Notes: generated by a model not told the origin, from the sequence alone. 64,000 nt of DNA from an uncultured Rikenellaceae bacterium (GCA_944326945.1 CALVFY010000001.1:62001-126000), one strand, 5' to 3'. Counted from the first letter of the stretch, positions 49,413 to 59,952 are shown. A program made the numbers and translations.

Positions 49413-50651
49413 TTATGCCGAAACTTGGCGCGTTTTGGATCTTGATTTCTTTTCTTCGAGTTGAGCGTAACGTTTTTCCACTTCGATTTTGAAGTCGCTT
49501 AAGACATTCATGTAATTGATGAATGCCTCATAGGCCGAATCGTATGGATTGAAATAGTTGTGCACATCCCCGTCGGAGAACCATTTGGTTGCCATGTAAT
49601 AGAAGTGGTCTGAGGTTTGCATGAAATTCCATACGTAATCGAAATCCGGATCGGCAATTGCCTTGATCTTTGGGCGCAAAGCGTAAAGTGTGTTGAATGC
49701 ATCGTTTTGGAGTTCATTGCCCACCCAAGCCGTTACGTCGCGCTCCTCGTCGGCCCACGACATGGCATGAGGAGAGGAGAGAACGGCTATCGGTTGGTGT
49801 TTGGCGGCTGTTTCGGACGCCGTAGCAAATTCGAGTTTGCCGGAAGCCAAAGCTGCTTTGGGAAGGGCGGCCATGAAATCGAAAATACCTGTTTCAGCCC
49901 ATTGGTGTTCTCCGAATGTTTCGTAGTCCATGAAAAGGTTAATGACCTCGCCGGGCATATCGGGGCTGGTGAGCCAACTTACATATTTCTCTACGGTCAA
50001 CGGCCATTGATCCCATCCTCGGTCGGAGAATCGGAAAGCGATATCGTCGCTCAGTTTGTAATTGCGTAACAACAGCCTGAGTTTTTGATTCAAACTGTTT
50101 GCATAGACGTAGTTAGGGCTTTTCCAACCCAAAATGTGTTTGGCTCCTTCTGCAAGCATCGCCTTGAAACCCATGTCGGCTACTCGTGCACCGATTTCAT
50201 CCGAGTAGATCAGTTCCGTATTGCGGAAAGTGGTGGGTTTTTGGCCGAACTCCTTTTTAATCATGGCCGAATGGGCTTTGACCTGGGCTGTAAATTCCTC
50301 CTGGTCGATCAGGGAGGCGAGGGAGTGGGCATAGGTTTCTCCCAGAAATTCCACACATCCTGTTTGAGCCAATGCTTTGAAACTCTCCAATACTTCGGGG
50401 GCGTAGGCTTTGAATTGTTCCACTACCAGGCCCGAGAGTGAGAAACTGACCTTGAAGGCGCCTTTGTTTTCCTCGATCAGTCGGAGCAACAACCGGTTCA
50501 TGGGCAGATAGCAACGAGAGGCCACTTTCTGGAGTATGGACCGATTGGTTATGTCGTCCAGATAGTTGTGGTCTTTCCCCATATTAAAGAACCGATATTT
50601 TTTGAGTCGCAACGGCTGATGCACCTGAAAATAGAAACAGACGGTCTTCAT
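49413..50651 (-). CDS. GH57 alpha-amylase/alpha-glucan enzyme
   Basis: 412 residues, no signal peptide, so cytosolic. GH57 marks: FYFQVHQPLR at the start, VEFLGETYAHSL, TTFRNTELIYSD with a probable catalytic Glu, and FMDYETFGEHQW with a catalytic Asp region. Likely acts on intracellular glycogen or maltodextrin. Forms a leftward cluster with the GT4 gene (45-nt gap) and the debranching gene. Confidence 0.9.
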   Translation of the reverse strand: MKTVCFYFQVHQPLRLKKYRFFNMGKDHNYLDDITNRSILQKVASRCYLPMNRLLLRLIEENKGAFKVSFSLSGLVVEQFKAYAPEVLESFKALAQTGCVEFLGETYAHSLASLIDQEEFTAQVKAHSAMIKKEFGQKPTTFRNTELIYSDEIGARVADMGFKAMLAEGAKHILGWKSPNYVYANSLNQKLRLLLRNYKLSDDIAFRFSDRGWDQWPLTVEKYVSWLTSPDMPGEVINLFMDYETFGEHQWAETGIFDFMAALPKAALASGKLEFATASETAAKHQPIAVLSSPHAMSWADEERDVTAWVGNELQNDAFNTLYALRPKIKAIADPDFDYVWNFMQTSDHFYYMATKWFSDGDVHNYFNPYDSAYEAFINYMNVLSDFKIEVEKRYAQLEEKKSRSKTRQVSA

Positions 50652-50696
50652 AATCTCTGCGTTTAAATTATACTTCTCTCGGAATCCGTTGCTGAT

Positions 50697-51980
50697 TTAC
50701 AGAACGGATTCGTACACTTTTTTCACTTCAGCGGCGGCGTTGTCCCATTTGAGTCCTGTTACCTCTTTCAGGCCTTTTTGGGCGAACATTTTGGCCAGTG
50801 CCGGGTATTGTACCAGCGCGTAGATGGCGTCGGCCATGGCATCCACATCCCAATAATCTACCTTCACGGCATAGTCCAATACTTCGGCCACTCCGGATTG
50901 TTTGGAGATGATCACCGGTACGTTCGATTTCATGGCCTCGAGCGGAGAGATACCGAATGGTTCCGACACCGAAGGCATGACGTAGACATCGCTCAGAGCG
51001 AACATTTTGTGTACGTCGTCGCCTTTGAGGAAGCCTGTGAAGTGGAATCGGTCTGCAATACCCAGTTTTGCCACACGGCGGATGATATGGTTCATCATGT
51101 CGCCGCTTCCGGCCATCACGAACCGCACATTCGGAAGACGTTTGAGCACTTTTGCGGCAGCTTCCACAAAATAGTCGGGGCCTTTCTGGTAGGTGATACG
51201 GCCCAAAAATGTAACGACTTTGTCTTTAACGCCTCGTTCCACCTCGGCAGAATGGGTTCCTGCGAACCGTACGGCATTGTGTACGGTTACAACCTTTTCT
51301 GGAGAGATGCCGTATTTTTCGATGACAATGTTGCGCGTCAGATTGCTCACGGCGATCACCTTGTCGGCAGCCTGCATTCCTGCGCGTTCAATGTTGTAGA
51401 CACTTTGGTTGATGTGTTCTCCGCTGCGATCGAATTCTGTGGCGTGAATATGTACCACCAAGGGTTTCCCTGATACTCGCTTGGCTGCGATTCCCGCGTA
51501 GTAGGTGAGCCAATCATGGGCATGAATCACGTCGAATTCACCCTCTCTCTGTTTGGCTACCTCGGCCGCTACCATGGCATATCTGGCTACCTCCTCCATG
51601 AGGTTTGCTCCGTATTTACCCGAGAAGGTATAGCGTTCTTTCCATACATCGCCTCGCTCCACGACGCCCGTTTTGCGATATTCCTCGCTTCGGGACTCGA
51701 ACTCTTCCGGAGAGATATAGGGCACCATATTCGAGTTGATGTGGATAAAAGTCATCTTTTCCCAGATATCGTCGTTTTGACCGCCTCCGTACAGGGCTTC
51801 CACGTCAGAGGCGTTGATCACTTTCACGAAACGTTGATCCTCGTCTCCATAGGCATGAGGCATAACGAATGTGACCTGCACATCCTGTTTGGCCAGTCCA
51901 CGTGTTAGACCGTAGCAAGCCGTTCCGAGACCTCCCGCAATATGCGGGGGAAACTCCCATCCGAACATCAATACTCTCAT
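50697..51980 (-). CDS. GT4 glycosyltransferase (glycogen synthase-like)
   Basis: 427 residues. N-terminal domain with GGLGTACYGLTRGLAKQ, and a C-terminal GT-B domain with GRITYQKGPDYFVEAAAKVL, GSGDM and the sugar-nucleotide site SVSEPFGISPLEAM. Overlaps the stop of the upstream debranching gene by 4 bases (ATGA), so the two are translationally coupled. Role in linear alpha-glucan or glycogen synthesis inferred from its neighbours. Confidence 0.88.
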   Translation of the reverse strand: MRVLMFGWEFPPHIAGGLGTACYGLTRGLAKQDVQVTFVMPHAYGDEDQRFVKVINASDVEALYGGGQNDDIWEKMTFIHINSNMVPYISPEEFESRSEEYRKTGVVERGDVWKERYTFSGKYGANLMEEVARYAMVAAEVAKQREGEFDVIHAHDWLTYYAGIAAKRVSGKPLVVHIHATEFDRSGEHINQSVYNIERAGMQAADKVIAVSNLTRNIVIEKYGISPEKVVTVHNAVRFAGTHSAEVERGVKDKVVTFLGRITYQKGPDYFVEAAAKVLKRLPNVRFVMAGSGDMMNHIIRRVAKLGIADRFHFTGFLKGDDVHKMFALSDVYVMPSVSEPFGISPLEAMKSNVPVIISKQSGVAEVLDYAVKVDYWDVDAMADAIYALVQYPALAKMFAQKGLKEVTGLKWDNAAAEVKKVYESVL

Positions 51981-53932
51981 TTCTGTCCTTTTTTATGCGA
52001 TTTTTTCTTTTTGTATGTTTCGATCATCTCGTTTATGCGTAATACGGATCCCACACTCCATGCCTGGGATATGGCGCCTTTGGGGGCATGGGGAGGATCT
52101 CCGTCACAGATTTCGGCAATCGAACCGATTCCGTAGACGCTAAGACATGCTTCGAAAGCCTCCAACATCTCTTCTGCAGCAGGAACAAAGGTCGAGCCAT
52201 ACACGTCGAAATTAGTCTTTACGTAGTGTTCCAACAGCCATGGCCATACCGTTCCCTGATGGTATTGACGGTCGCGTGTTGGTTGATTGCCTTCGTAGCG
52301 TCCCTGATAGAGCGGATTGCGCGGGGAGAGCGTTCGAAGTCCCTTCGAGGTCAGCAGGTGTTGGCGTACGATGTTTATGACTCCCAGAATCTGCCCCTGA
52401 TCGAGCATCGTGTAGGGCAGCGAACAGGCGATGATTTGATTGGGGCGGATGAACCAGTTGGGACCTTCCGGGCCTACGTAATCGGCCAGATATTGCTCTG
52501 TGGGGAACCAGAATGTTTTGATAAACGAGGCTTTGGTGATTTCCGGCTGGTCTTTCCACTCTTTTTCGAAAACCTTGTCTTTGAATTTGTGAGCCAAATG
52601 GAGCGTATAACACAGTGCGTTGTACCACAGTGCATTGATCTCTACCTGATATCCGTCGCGTCCCGTTACGGGTACTCCGTCCACTACGGCATCCATCCAC
52701 GTCAGAGCCTTGCCCGGTGCTGAAGCCCAAACCAGTCCGTTGCTGTGTAGGGCGATGACACCTCCGATTCCCCGACGGTAGGCCGAAAGAATGTCTTTCA
52801 TCTTGTCTCCGTATTTTTCCCAGATCTTTTCGGCTCCTATGTGTTTTTCGAGTTGTTGGAGGGTCCAGAAGAACCACAGCGGTGCATCGACCGAGTTGTA
52901 GGCCGTTCCCATGTTGGGGAAAAGTCCGTCTTCCATTTCGCGGGTCATCGTGTCGATCACATCGATGCAATCCTGTACATTGCCTTGGGTAAGGGTAATG
53001 CCGGGCAGTGCGATGAAAGTATCCCGTCCCCAGCGGCCGAACCATGGATAACCGGCCACTACTTCTGTCCGATCGCCACGACGAGCGATGAATTGGCGGG
53101 CCGAGTGACGTACGCAAGAGAGAAAATCTATCTTATTGGAACGACGGCTCAGTTCGTCGCTGAAATCTTTTTCGATACTTTCGGGCGTTACTTCTTCCAG
53201 GGAGCAGGAGAAGATAACGCTTTGGCCTTTGGCGATATCCATTTCAAAATAACCGGGAGTGAGCAAATCTTCCCGGAAGGGATAGCCCCGGCGGGCCTCT
53301 TCGGCATACTCGAAGTTGTAATACCAGTCGGGAGCGGCCACGAATTCAGCCTCCTGATTGGTTTGCATATAGAGCCACGGGAAATTTTCATACAGACGGC
53401 ACCTGACACCACTTGCGGCCGGATATGTATGTCCGTTGGCGAACATATTGGCATGACTCAATTCGTGCATATTCCGGAATGCGAGAAATGGTCTAAGCCG
53501 TAATCGCGTGGAGGAATGCGCGTCCATGAGCGTATAACGGATCAATAGTTGGGTACGGCGGTGTATCCACAGCATCTCTTTTTGCAATACGACTCCCCCT
53601 ACGCGATAGGTGATTGTGGGGGTAGGGGTATAGGCAAAATCGGTGATGTATTTGTGTCCTCTGGGTTCATAGATGCCCGGGAAGCGATGAATGGCCAGAT
53701 TGAAACTTTGATCGTGTTGGATAACCGTTTCGTCGAGATTGGAGAGCAGCACATAGTTTTGATCGTCCTGATCGTCGATCGGGCATACCATCAATCCGTG
53801 ATATTTTCGCGTATTGCAGCAAACGATCGTTGTACTCATGTAGCCGCCCGCCCGATTGGTGCTCAGCATCTCCCTTTGGAGCGAATACTCCAGATTGCCG
53901 AGACTGTCCTTGTCGAAACTTAATACTGACAT
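51977..53932 (-). CDS. Glycogen debranching enzyme (amylo-alpha-1,6-glucosidase)
   Basis: 651 residues. N-terminal beta-rich domain (EMLSTNRAGGYMSTTIVCCN, RKYHGLMV) and a C-terminal (alpha/alpha)6 barrel of GH133 type: GYPWFGRWGRDTFIALPGIT, NVDAPLWFFWTL-like segment, DGYQVEINALWYNAL and PRNPLYQGRYEG. Cleaves alpha-1,6 branch points of glycogen. First gene of the three-gene cluster with the GT4 and GH57 genes. Confidence 0.93.
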   Translation of the reverse strand: MSVLSFDKDSLGNLEYSLQREMLSTNRAGGYMSTTIVCCNTRKYHGLMVCPIDDQDDQNYVLLSNLDETVIQHDQSFNLAIHRFPGIYEPRGHKYITDFAYTPTPTITYRVGGVVLQKEMLWIHRRTQLLIRYTLMDAHSSTRLRLRPFLAFRNMHELSHANMFANGHTYPAASGVRCRLYENFPWLYMQTNQEAEFVAAPDWYYNFEYAEEARRGYPFREDLLTPGYFEMDIAKGQSVIFSCSLEEVTPESIEKDFSDELSRRSNKIDFLSCVRHSARQFIARRGDRTEVVAGYPWFGRWGRDTFIALPGITLTQGNVQDCIDVIDTMTREMEDGLFPNMGTAYNSVDAPLWFFWTLQQLEKHIGAEKIWEKYGDKMKDILSAYRRGIGGVIALHSNGLVWASAPGKALTWMDAVVDGVPVTGRDGYQVEINALWYNALCYTLHLAHKFKDKVFEKEWKDQPEITKASFIKTFWFPTEQYLADYVGPEGPNWFIRPNQIIACSLPYTMLDQGQILGVINIVRQHLLTSKGLRTLSPRNPLYQGRYEGNQPTRDRQYHQGTVWPWLLEHYVKTNFDVYGSTFVPAAEEMLEAFEACLSVYGIGSIAEICDGDPPHAPKGAISQAWSVGSVLRINEMIETYKKKKSHKKGQK

Positions 53933-54158
53933 AGTTTATTCTTTTATGAACACCCGTAAATTTAAGAAAACTTCTGTAAAATATCAAAAGTTGTCCATGA
54001 ATAAAATATTAGTTTTTTGTCGTTTTTTTAGCGGGAATAGTGCTGGAGTGTTATGTTTGGTTTGAAGAATAAGGGTTTCGTGTAAAATTTAAGTTTGTCG
54101 AAAAATAGGATTTCTTTCGGGAAATTTTGCGAATTTCAAGGCTCTCTTTTGGGATAAA

Positions 54159-54190
54159 GGAGACTCCGGAAAAATTTTTCCGGAGTCTCC
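54159..54190. terminator. 32-bp perfect palindrome, terminator
   Basis: Two 16-nt arms with no spacer (54159-54174 and 54175-54190), A5/T5 at the centre and a T-run beyond on the + strand. It lies 29 nt past the stop of the leftward GT3-GT35 gene. Confidence 0.8.
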
Positions 54191-54219
54191 CTGTTTTTAA
54201 CTGTTTTTCAGAGGATGGA

Positions 54220-57200
54220 TCAGGCCCATTTTACCAGGGCGAAATCCATACGATGAGGCAATTTTTCGTTGTTGGGGTAAACCCTGAGCGCCATGTCGAA
54301 TGTGCCGCTGCGATCGGGTACCGAATCCACGGCATAGGTGGCCAGGCTGCCTTCGTTGCTGATCAGCTGTAATTGTTTAGTCCCCAGGATTTTTACTTTC
54401 CCTTCGTCGATCTGGTTGGCTATGATCAACTCGACCCCGATGTCCTGTGGCCGCAGGCCGTCCACGTCTACCGTCACTTCGATGTGGTAGGGGTTGCCCA
54501 GTTTGATCGGTTCTTTACCCATGTCGAGTTGTTTGACGGAGACAATGTTGACTTTGTCCCACGAATTGCTGATTTTCCGTTTCCAGGCAGCTATCTCACG
54601 AGCCATGGTGAAGTCGTTAGAGACCATCAACCGATGCCGTTCGTAGAGTTTGTTGTAGAAACGATCCTCGTAGTCGCGCAGCATACGGTTGGTCGTGAAA
54701 TTGGAGGCAATCTCCGCAATACATTTCTTGATTGCCTGAACCCATTCGTAAGGGATGTTTTGTTCGTCCCGTTTGTAATACATGGGGGCGATTTCATCCT
54801 CGATGGTTGTATAGATCAATTCTGCATCCAAATCGTTCTGGTAGTTCTGGTCGGCGAAAGTCCGCTCCATGGGCAGCATCCAGCCGGCGCCTTTTCTGTA
54901 ACCTTCGACCCACCAGCCGTCCAGGACACTGAACTGCAATACGCCGTTCATGACGGCCTTTTCGCCGCTGGTTCCCGACGCTTCCAGCGGACGGGTCGGG
55001 GTATTGAGCCATACATCGACGCCTTGTACCATTCGACGGGCCAATTCCATGTCGTAGTTCTGCAGGAAAAGAATCTTTCCGGCGAAACGGGGCATGGCGG
55101 CTACTTCTACAACGCGTTTGATCAGATCCTGTCCCGGTTTGTCATTCGGATGAGCCTTGCCGGCGAATACGAATTGTACGGGACGTTCCGGATTGTTGAC
55201 GATGGCGTCCAGACGGTCGAGATTCGTGAAGAGCAGGTTGGCTCTTTTGTAGGTGGCGAACCGACGGGCGAAACCGATGGTCAGAACGTCGGGTTTGAAG
55301 GCCTCCATACTCCGGATCATTTGGCCCGGAGAGGTGAATACTGCCTGCGAGGGATCGGCCATCCGTTTACGGATATGTTTGATGAGTTTGTTTTTGAGGA
55401 TCATACGCTCGCCCCACAACTCTTCGTCCCGAATGTCGTAGACCTTTTGCCAGGCGGCGATGTCGTAGTCGTGCCGACGGAACCCTTCCGGGAAGTAACG
55501 GGAATACAGACGTCTCATGTTGGGGGCGGTCCAGGTGGGGAAGTGTACCCCGTTGGTTACATATCCGATATGGAGTTCGTCTTTGAAATAGCCCGGCCAC
55601 ATGCTGCCCAGGATATCCTTGCTCACTTCGCCATGCAACCAGCTGACGCCGTTGACCTCCTGGCAGAGGTTGCAGGCCAGGAAACTCATCGAGAATTTCT
55701 CGTTCGGATCGTTTGGTTTCGTTTTGCCCAGATTGATGAATTGATCCCAGGTTACGCCCAGCCGGTTGGGGTAATGGGACATATACTGGCGGATCATCGA
55801 TTCGGGGAAAGCATCGTGGCCGGCCGGAACTGGCGTATGGGTGGTGAAGAGCGACGAAGAGCGGACCACCTCCAGCGCTTCGCTGAAAGAGAGTTTGCGT
55901 TTGCCCACCAGATTGTTGATACGTTCGATTCCCATGAAAGCCGCATGACCTTCGTTGCAGTGGTAGACATCCTGGTGAATGCCCAATTCATTGAGGGCAC
56001 GGATACCGCCGATACCCAGCAGAATCTCCTGTTTGAGTCGGTTTTCCCAGTCGCCACCGTAGAGGTAATGGGTGATCTGACGGTCTTCGTCCAGATTCAG
56101 ATCGTGGTCCGTGTCGAGCAGGTAGAGGTCTGTACGTCCCACTTCGCATTTCCAGATACGGGCCGTGATGGTTCGTCCGGGAAAGGCAATGTGGATGCTG
56201 CACCAGTTCCCTTCGGCATCGCGGGCGGGAGAAATGGGGAGTTTGTAGAAATTCTGGGCCTCATAGCTGGCCTCCTGGGCTCCCTGGGCCGAAAGACGCT
56301 GGGTGAAATATCCGTAGCGGTAGAGCAACCCTACGGCCACCATCGGAACGTTTTTGTCACTGGCCTCTTTGAGGTAGTCGCCGGCCAGAATGCCCAATCC
56401 GCCCGAATAGATTTTCAGTATGTTGTTCAAACCGTATTCCATGCTGAAGTAGGCGATTTTGGGACTTTTGGCCTCTTTTTTCTCCTTCATGTAATTCTGG
56501 AATTCAGCATAGACGGCATCCAACTTGGCGAGGAATTCGTTGTCGGCTTCAAGCTCTTTAAGGCGTTTGTAGTCGAGTTGGTCGAGGAAATCGATCGGAT
56601 TGCGTTCGCAATTGCGCCATAGGTTATTGTCGATGTACTCGAATAACTCATGAGCCCCTAACGTCCATGACCACCAGAGATTGTGGGAAAGGATTTCCAG
56701 CGGATGTAATCGTGCCGGCAGGCTTTTGTCAACCATCAGACGGGTCCAGGTAGGCGTATTGCTTACCAACTGCTGCCGTACGAAGTTGATCTGTTCTGTA
56801 TAGTTGCCGCCGCCTTCGTATGCGATTCGGTTGGTGCGGGTAATGGCGTTTTTCAGAGCCAATTCGTAGGCTTTTTCGTAAAATTCGATCAGATTTTCCC
56901 AAAGAGCCGTTTTGGAGATAGCTTTGGCAGACTCTCTGTATCCTGCATAATCTTTGGCATTCATACCCACAAAACGGGACAATGAAGCGGCGATGGCATC
57001 CACTACTTCAGAATCGTTCGTGTCCGTACGGCGGATGACTTCTACTCCTTTGTGATCCTTGCCATGTCGGTCAACCCAGAGGCCGAATCCTGCCAGAGAG
57101 GTGGTGATGGTCGGAACGCCGAATGCTACGCTTTCCAGCGGAGTGTAACCCCACGGTTCGTAGTAGGATGCAAAGACGGTGACATCCATTCCTACGAGCA

Positions 57201-58479
57201 ACTCGTAGTAATGTTTATTGAAAATGCCGTCGTGTTCGTCCAGATAGGTCGGGACGAAGATCACCTTTACGCGACAAGCCGGATCGAGCAGTGCGCTGTT
57301 TTTCATCGAGTTGAGAATCGGATCCCACTCGGGTGAGGAGAGGTAATGGGTCGTGTGGGGGTTTTGGTTCCGGTCAACAGGATTGGCCGGATCGCTCAGG
57401 TGAGCTTGAAGATCTTTTCTGGGGCCCTCGTTTCCGGCCGGTACGGTGATGTAGGCCAATACGTCGCGATCGAGTTTGTCATTCTGGGCCAGTTTCTTGA
57501 GCGAATCCATGAATACGTCCAGCCCCTTGTTTTTGAACTCATATCGGCCGCTGGTACCCACGATCAGCGGATCTTTTTCGAATTTATGGTCCAGACAGGC
57601 CTCGGCCACACGAATCATCGTTTCGCGAGCCTCTTTCCGTTTCGCTTCCAGCAGGATGGGTTCCCATACGAAATCGTCTTCGAAACCGTTCGGGGTTACC
57701 AGGTGTACTTCTCTGCCTAACAGGTATTTGCATTCGCGGGCCGTGATGTCGCTCACGGTCAGGAAGGCATCGTAGTAGTTGGCGGCTGTCTTCTCGAGCG
57801 AATGTTTGGCCACTACGTTGAATTGACGGGCGTATTCGTCGGCGTTGAATCGGGCCAGGTTGCCGTACAGAGGCAGTCCGTTACCCGCCAGCGACCGTCC
57901 CATCACGGTGGCATGGGTAGTGAATACCGTGGCGATGTAGGGGGAGAATTTACGCAGGTAAAGTCCTCCGCTGCTGGTCATCCATTCATGGAAATGGGCC
58001 ACGACTTTGTCTGTCGAGGCGCAGAACGATTCCACATAGCTTTCGATCACTTTGGCGGCTGCATAACCGAACAGAACCGGTTCGATATAATCCCATTGTC
58101 CGCTGATCGAGTCTACCCGATAGGTCTCCCAGAGGAATTTCAGAATATCGTCTTTCTGGGGGATGAATGAGCTGAAATCCACGAGGACTACCAGCGGACT
58201 TCCTTTGACTTTCCAACGCCCCACTTTAATGCGGATACCGTCGTTGTAGACCATCTGCTTCCAGTTTTTGAGCAGATTGGTGTCTTCTTCGAATTCGGGA
58301 TTGGTCCCCTCGCGATGAATGTCGGGTCCGATCAGAATATAGTGGTCCCCCAGAGTCTGGGACATGGTCAGCGCCTTGGTAGCGACAACGGTGTGTATGC
58401 CACCTACCTTATTACACACTTCCCAACTTACTTCGAACAGGTAGTCGGGTTTTTCCTTGATTCTGTTACATGTGGTCAT
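54220..58479 (-). CDS. Glycogen synthase (GT3)-alpha-glucan phosphorylase (GT35) fusion
   Basis: 1419 residues, about the length of known Bacteroidota fusions. Residues 1-560 are a eukaryote-type GT3 glycogen synthase: YLFEVSWEVCNKVGGIHTVV, TTHATVMGRSLAG, VTPNGFE and ASYYEPWGYTPLESVAFGVP. A phosphorylase N-terminal DUF3417-type segment (LHPLEILSHNLWWSW) follows near 600, then GT35 (YGGDWENRLKQEILLGIGGI, FARRFATYKRANLL) and the PLP-lysine stretch EASGTSGEKAVMNG (about 1160-1175). The protein thus joins an enzyme that builds alpha-1,4-glucan with one that phosphorolyses it. It may work in balance control or as a scaffold. The end (1300-1419) is a beta domain of unknown role. Confidence 0.95.
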   Translation of the reverse strand: MTTCNRIKEKPDYLFEVSWEVCNKVGGIHTVVATKALTMSQTLGDHYILIGPDIHREGTNPEFEEDTNLLKNWKQMVYNDGIRIKVGRWKVKGSPLVVLVDFSSFIPQKDDILKFLWETYRVDSISGQWDYIEPVLFGYAAAKVIESYVESFCASTDKVVAHFHEWMTSSGGLYLRKFSPYIATVFTTHATVMGRSLAGNGLPLYGNLARFNADEYARQFNVVAKHSLEKTAANYYDAFLTVSDITARECKYLLGREVHLVTPNGFEDDFVWEPILLEAKRKEARETMIRVAEACLDHKFEKDPLIVGTSGRYEFKNKGLDVFMDSLKKLAQNDKLDRDVLAYITVPAGNEGPRKDLQAHLSDPANPVDRNQNPHTTHYLSSPEWDPILNSMKNSALLDPACRVKVIFVPTYLDEHDGIFNKHYYELLVGMDVTVFASYYEPWGYTPLESVAFGVPTITTSLAGFGLWVDRHGKDHKGVEVIRRTDTNDSEVVDAIAASLSRFVGMNAKDYAGYRESAKAISKTALWENLIEFYEKAYELALKNAITRTNRIAYEGGGNYTEQINFVRQQLVSNTPTWTRLMVDKSLPARLHPLEILSHNLWWSWTLGAHELFEYIDNNLWRNCERNPIDFLDQLDYKRLKELEADNEFLAKLDAVYAEFQNYMKEKKEAKSPKIAYFSMEYGLNNILKIYSGGLGILAGDYLKEASDKNVPMVAVGLLYRYGYFTQRLSAQGAQEASYEAQNFYKLPISPARDAEGNWCSIHIAFPGRTITARIWKCEVGRTDLYLLDTDHDLNLDEDRQITHYLYGGDWENRLKQEILLGIGGIRALNELGIHQDVYHCNEGHAAFMGIERINNLVGKRKLSFSEALEVVRSSSLFTTHTPVPAGHDAFPESMIRQYMSHYPNRLGVTWDQFINLGKTKPNDPNEKFSMSFLACNLCQEVNGVSWLHGEVSKDILGSMWPGYFKDELHIGYVTNGVHFPTWTAPNMRRLYSRYFPEGFRRHDYDIAAWQKVYDIRDEELWGERMILKNKLIKHIRKRMADPSQAVFTSPGQMIRSMEAFKPDVLTIGFARRFATYKRANLLFTNLDRLDAIVNNPERPVQFVFAGKAHPNDKPGQDLIKRVVEVAAMPRFAGKILFLQNYDMELARRMVQGVDVWLNTPTRPLEASGTSGEKAVMNGVLQFSVLDGWWVEGYRKGAGWMLPMERTFADQNYQNDLDAELIYTTIEDEIAPMYYKRDEQNIPYEWVQAIKKCIAEIASNFTTNRMLRDYEDRFYNKLYERHRLMVSNDFTMAREIAAWKRKISNSWDKVNIVSVKQLDMGKEPIKLGNPYHIEVTVDVDGLRPQDIGVELIIANQIDEGKVKILGTKQLQLISNEGSLATYAVDSVPDRSGTFDMALRVYPNNEKLPHRMDFALVKWA

Positions 58480-58554
58480 ATCTCACGTGTTTAGATGCAA
58501 ATGTTTGAGGGCGTAAAATTAGTTATTTTTTGGTTTTTTATCACGGTTTTCATA

Positions 58555-59703
58555 TTATATATGTGTAATGTTTTCGTGGATCGGCCAGAACAGCTCGCAG
58601 ATCACGCTGTCCGAGACGAGGAATTCTTCTGGTTTCAGCCGGTAGCGACGGCCGATATGTTCCAAAATGCCCGCTTCCACGAATCGACGGGCCGATTGTT
58701 CGAAGTAACGCAATTTACGTGCCCCGAAACGTCGTTCCAGCTCTTCGGTATCAATTCCTTCGGCCGTACGCAGGGAGACCATGACCAGTTCGTCATAGGC
58801 CTCTTCCGGGGAGAGGGTCTCTTGTTCGTAAATGTTCCCCTGGTCTACGTTTTCCAGATAACGGACCACTGATGAAACGCTCCATCGTCTGTGCCTTCCG
58901 TCGAAAGAGTGGGCCGAGGGGCCGATTCCCAGATAGGGTTCTCCGGTCCAGTAGGCGCTGTTGTGGCGTGAACGATAACCGGGACGGGCGAAGTTGGATA
59001 TCTCGTAGTGGTCGTATCCGGCTGCGGTGAGCATACGGTGCAGGGTGAGGTATTGACGTTGGCTGGTCTCCTCGTCCACGGATGAAAATTTTCCCTGAGC
59101 GGCTCGTTTACCGAATACCGTACGAGGTTCGATCGTCAGATGATAGGCCGAAATATGTTGGACATCGAGGGCAAGAGCCCGAGCCAGATTCTCTTCCCAT
59201 TCCCGGTCGCTCATGCCGGGAATGCCGTAGATCAGGTCGATCGAAATGTTGTCGAAACCGGCCTGCTGGGCCTCTCTGACCGCTTGTCCGGCACTGTTTG
59301 CCGTGTGTCGGCGATTCATCAGCTGCAGATCGCGGTCGATGAACGATTGGATGCCGATGCTCAACCGGTTGAAGCCTTCTGCCCGCAGTTGTTCGAGATA
59401 GCCGGGGGAAAGATCGTCGGGATTGACCTCTACGGTCGTCTCTTGGAGATCGGTACAGTCCCATAATTCCAGAGCCCGGTGTTTCAGGCGTCCCAGTTCT
59501 CGAGGAGAGTAGACCGAGGGAGTGCCGCCTCCGATGTAGAGGGTAGTGAGCGTGCCGGTAGGCAGAAAGTCTCGCTGGAGTCCCATCTCGCGTAGAAGAG
59601 CCTCTAACATGGGGCCTGTTTTGGCAAGAGATATGCAGGAGTAGAAGTCGCAATAGTGGCATAGTTGTTTGCAGAAAGGAATGTGTATGTAAAGTCCGGC
59701 CAT
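58555..59703 (-). CDS. hemW: Radical SAM heme chaperone HemW
   Basis: 382 residues. The radical SAM cluster motif is Cys11-x3-Cys15-x2-Cys18 (CKQLCHYCDF). IGGGTPS binds SAM, and the HNSAYW motif and the C-terminal winged-helix domain mark HemW-type proteins that carry heme to target proteins, as opposed to the oxygen-independent coproporphyrinogen oxidase HemN. Gap of 75 nt to the GT3-GT35 gene downstream. Confidence 0.92.
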   Translation of the reverse strand: MAGLYIHIPFCKQLCHYCDFYSCISLAKTGPMLEALLREMGLQRDFLPTGTLTTLYIGGGTPSVYSPRELGRLKHRALELWDCTDLQETTVEVNPDDLSPGYLEQLRAEGFNRLSIGIQSFIDRDLQLMNRRHTANSAGQAVREAQQAGFDNISIDLIYGIPGMSDREWEENLARALALDVQHISAYHLTIEPRTVFGKRAAQGKFSSVDEETSQRQYLTLHRMLTAAGYDHYEISNFARPGYRSRHNSAYWTGEPYLGIGPSAHSFDGRHRRWSVSSVVRYLENVDQGNIYEQETLSPEEAYDELVMVSLRTAEGIDTEELERRFGARKLRYFEQSARRFVEAGILEHIGRRYRLKPEEFLVSDSVICELFWPIHENITHI

Positions 59704-59875
59704 CTTATTTTGCGATTTATCGATCCAAAGAAAAGAAAATTTGAGGAAAATGGAGGTGCCGTCCGTCGTGAAAAACGAAATTTTCGTTCGGATGGTATGC
59801 CGCGTGACTCTTTTCTCCGCACGGAAAAATAACAGAAGGTGTCAGTTACGAAAAAAATTTAAAAAACCACTGTTA

Positions 59876-59909
59876 TTTGTGTAACAATATAAAACTTTTA
59901 CTACCTTTG
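59876..59909 (+). promoter_or_regulatory. Promoter of pckA
   Basis: TTTG at 59876-59879 and TACCTTTG at 59902-59909, 22 nt apart: both boxes perfect. Start near 59916 with a leader of about 37 nt. Confidence 0.7.
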
Positions 59910-59952
59910 CATCCGGAATAGAAGAAGTATTAACTAAAAATAGTGATTGATT

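Noticed and set aside
54159-54190. 32-bp perfect palindrome as a recombination or replication site
   Set aside because: It follows a stop codon by 29 nt and has the A5/T5 and T-run of a terminator; terminator is the simpler reading.
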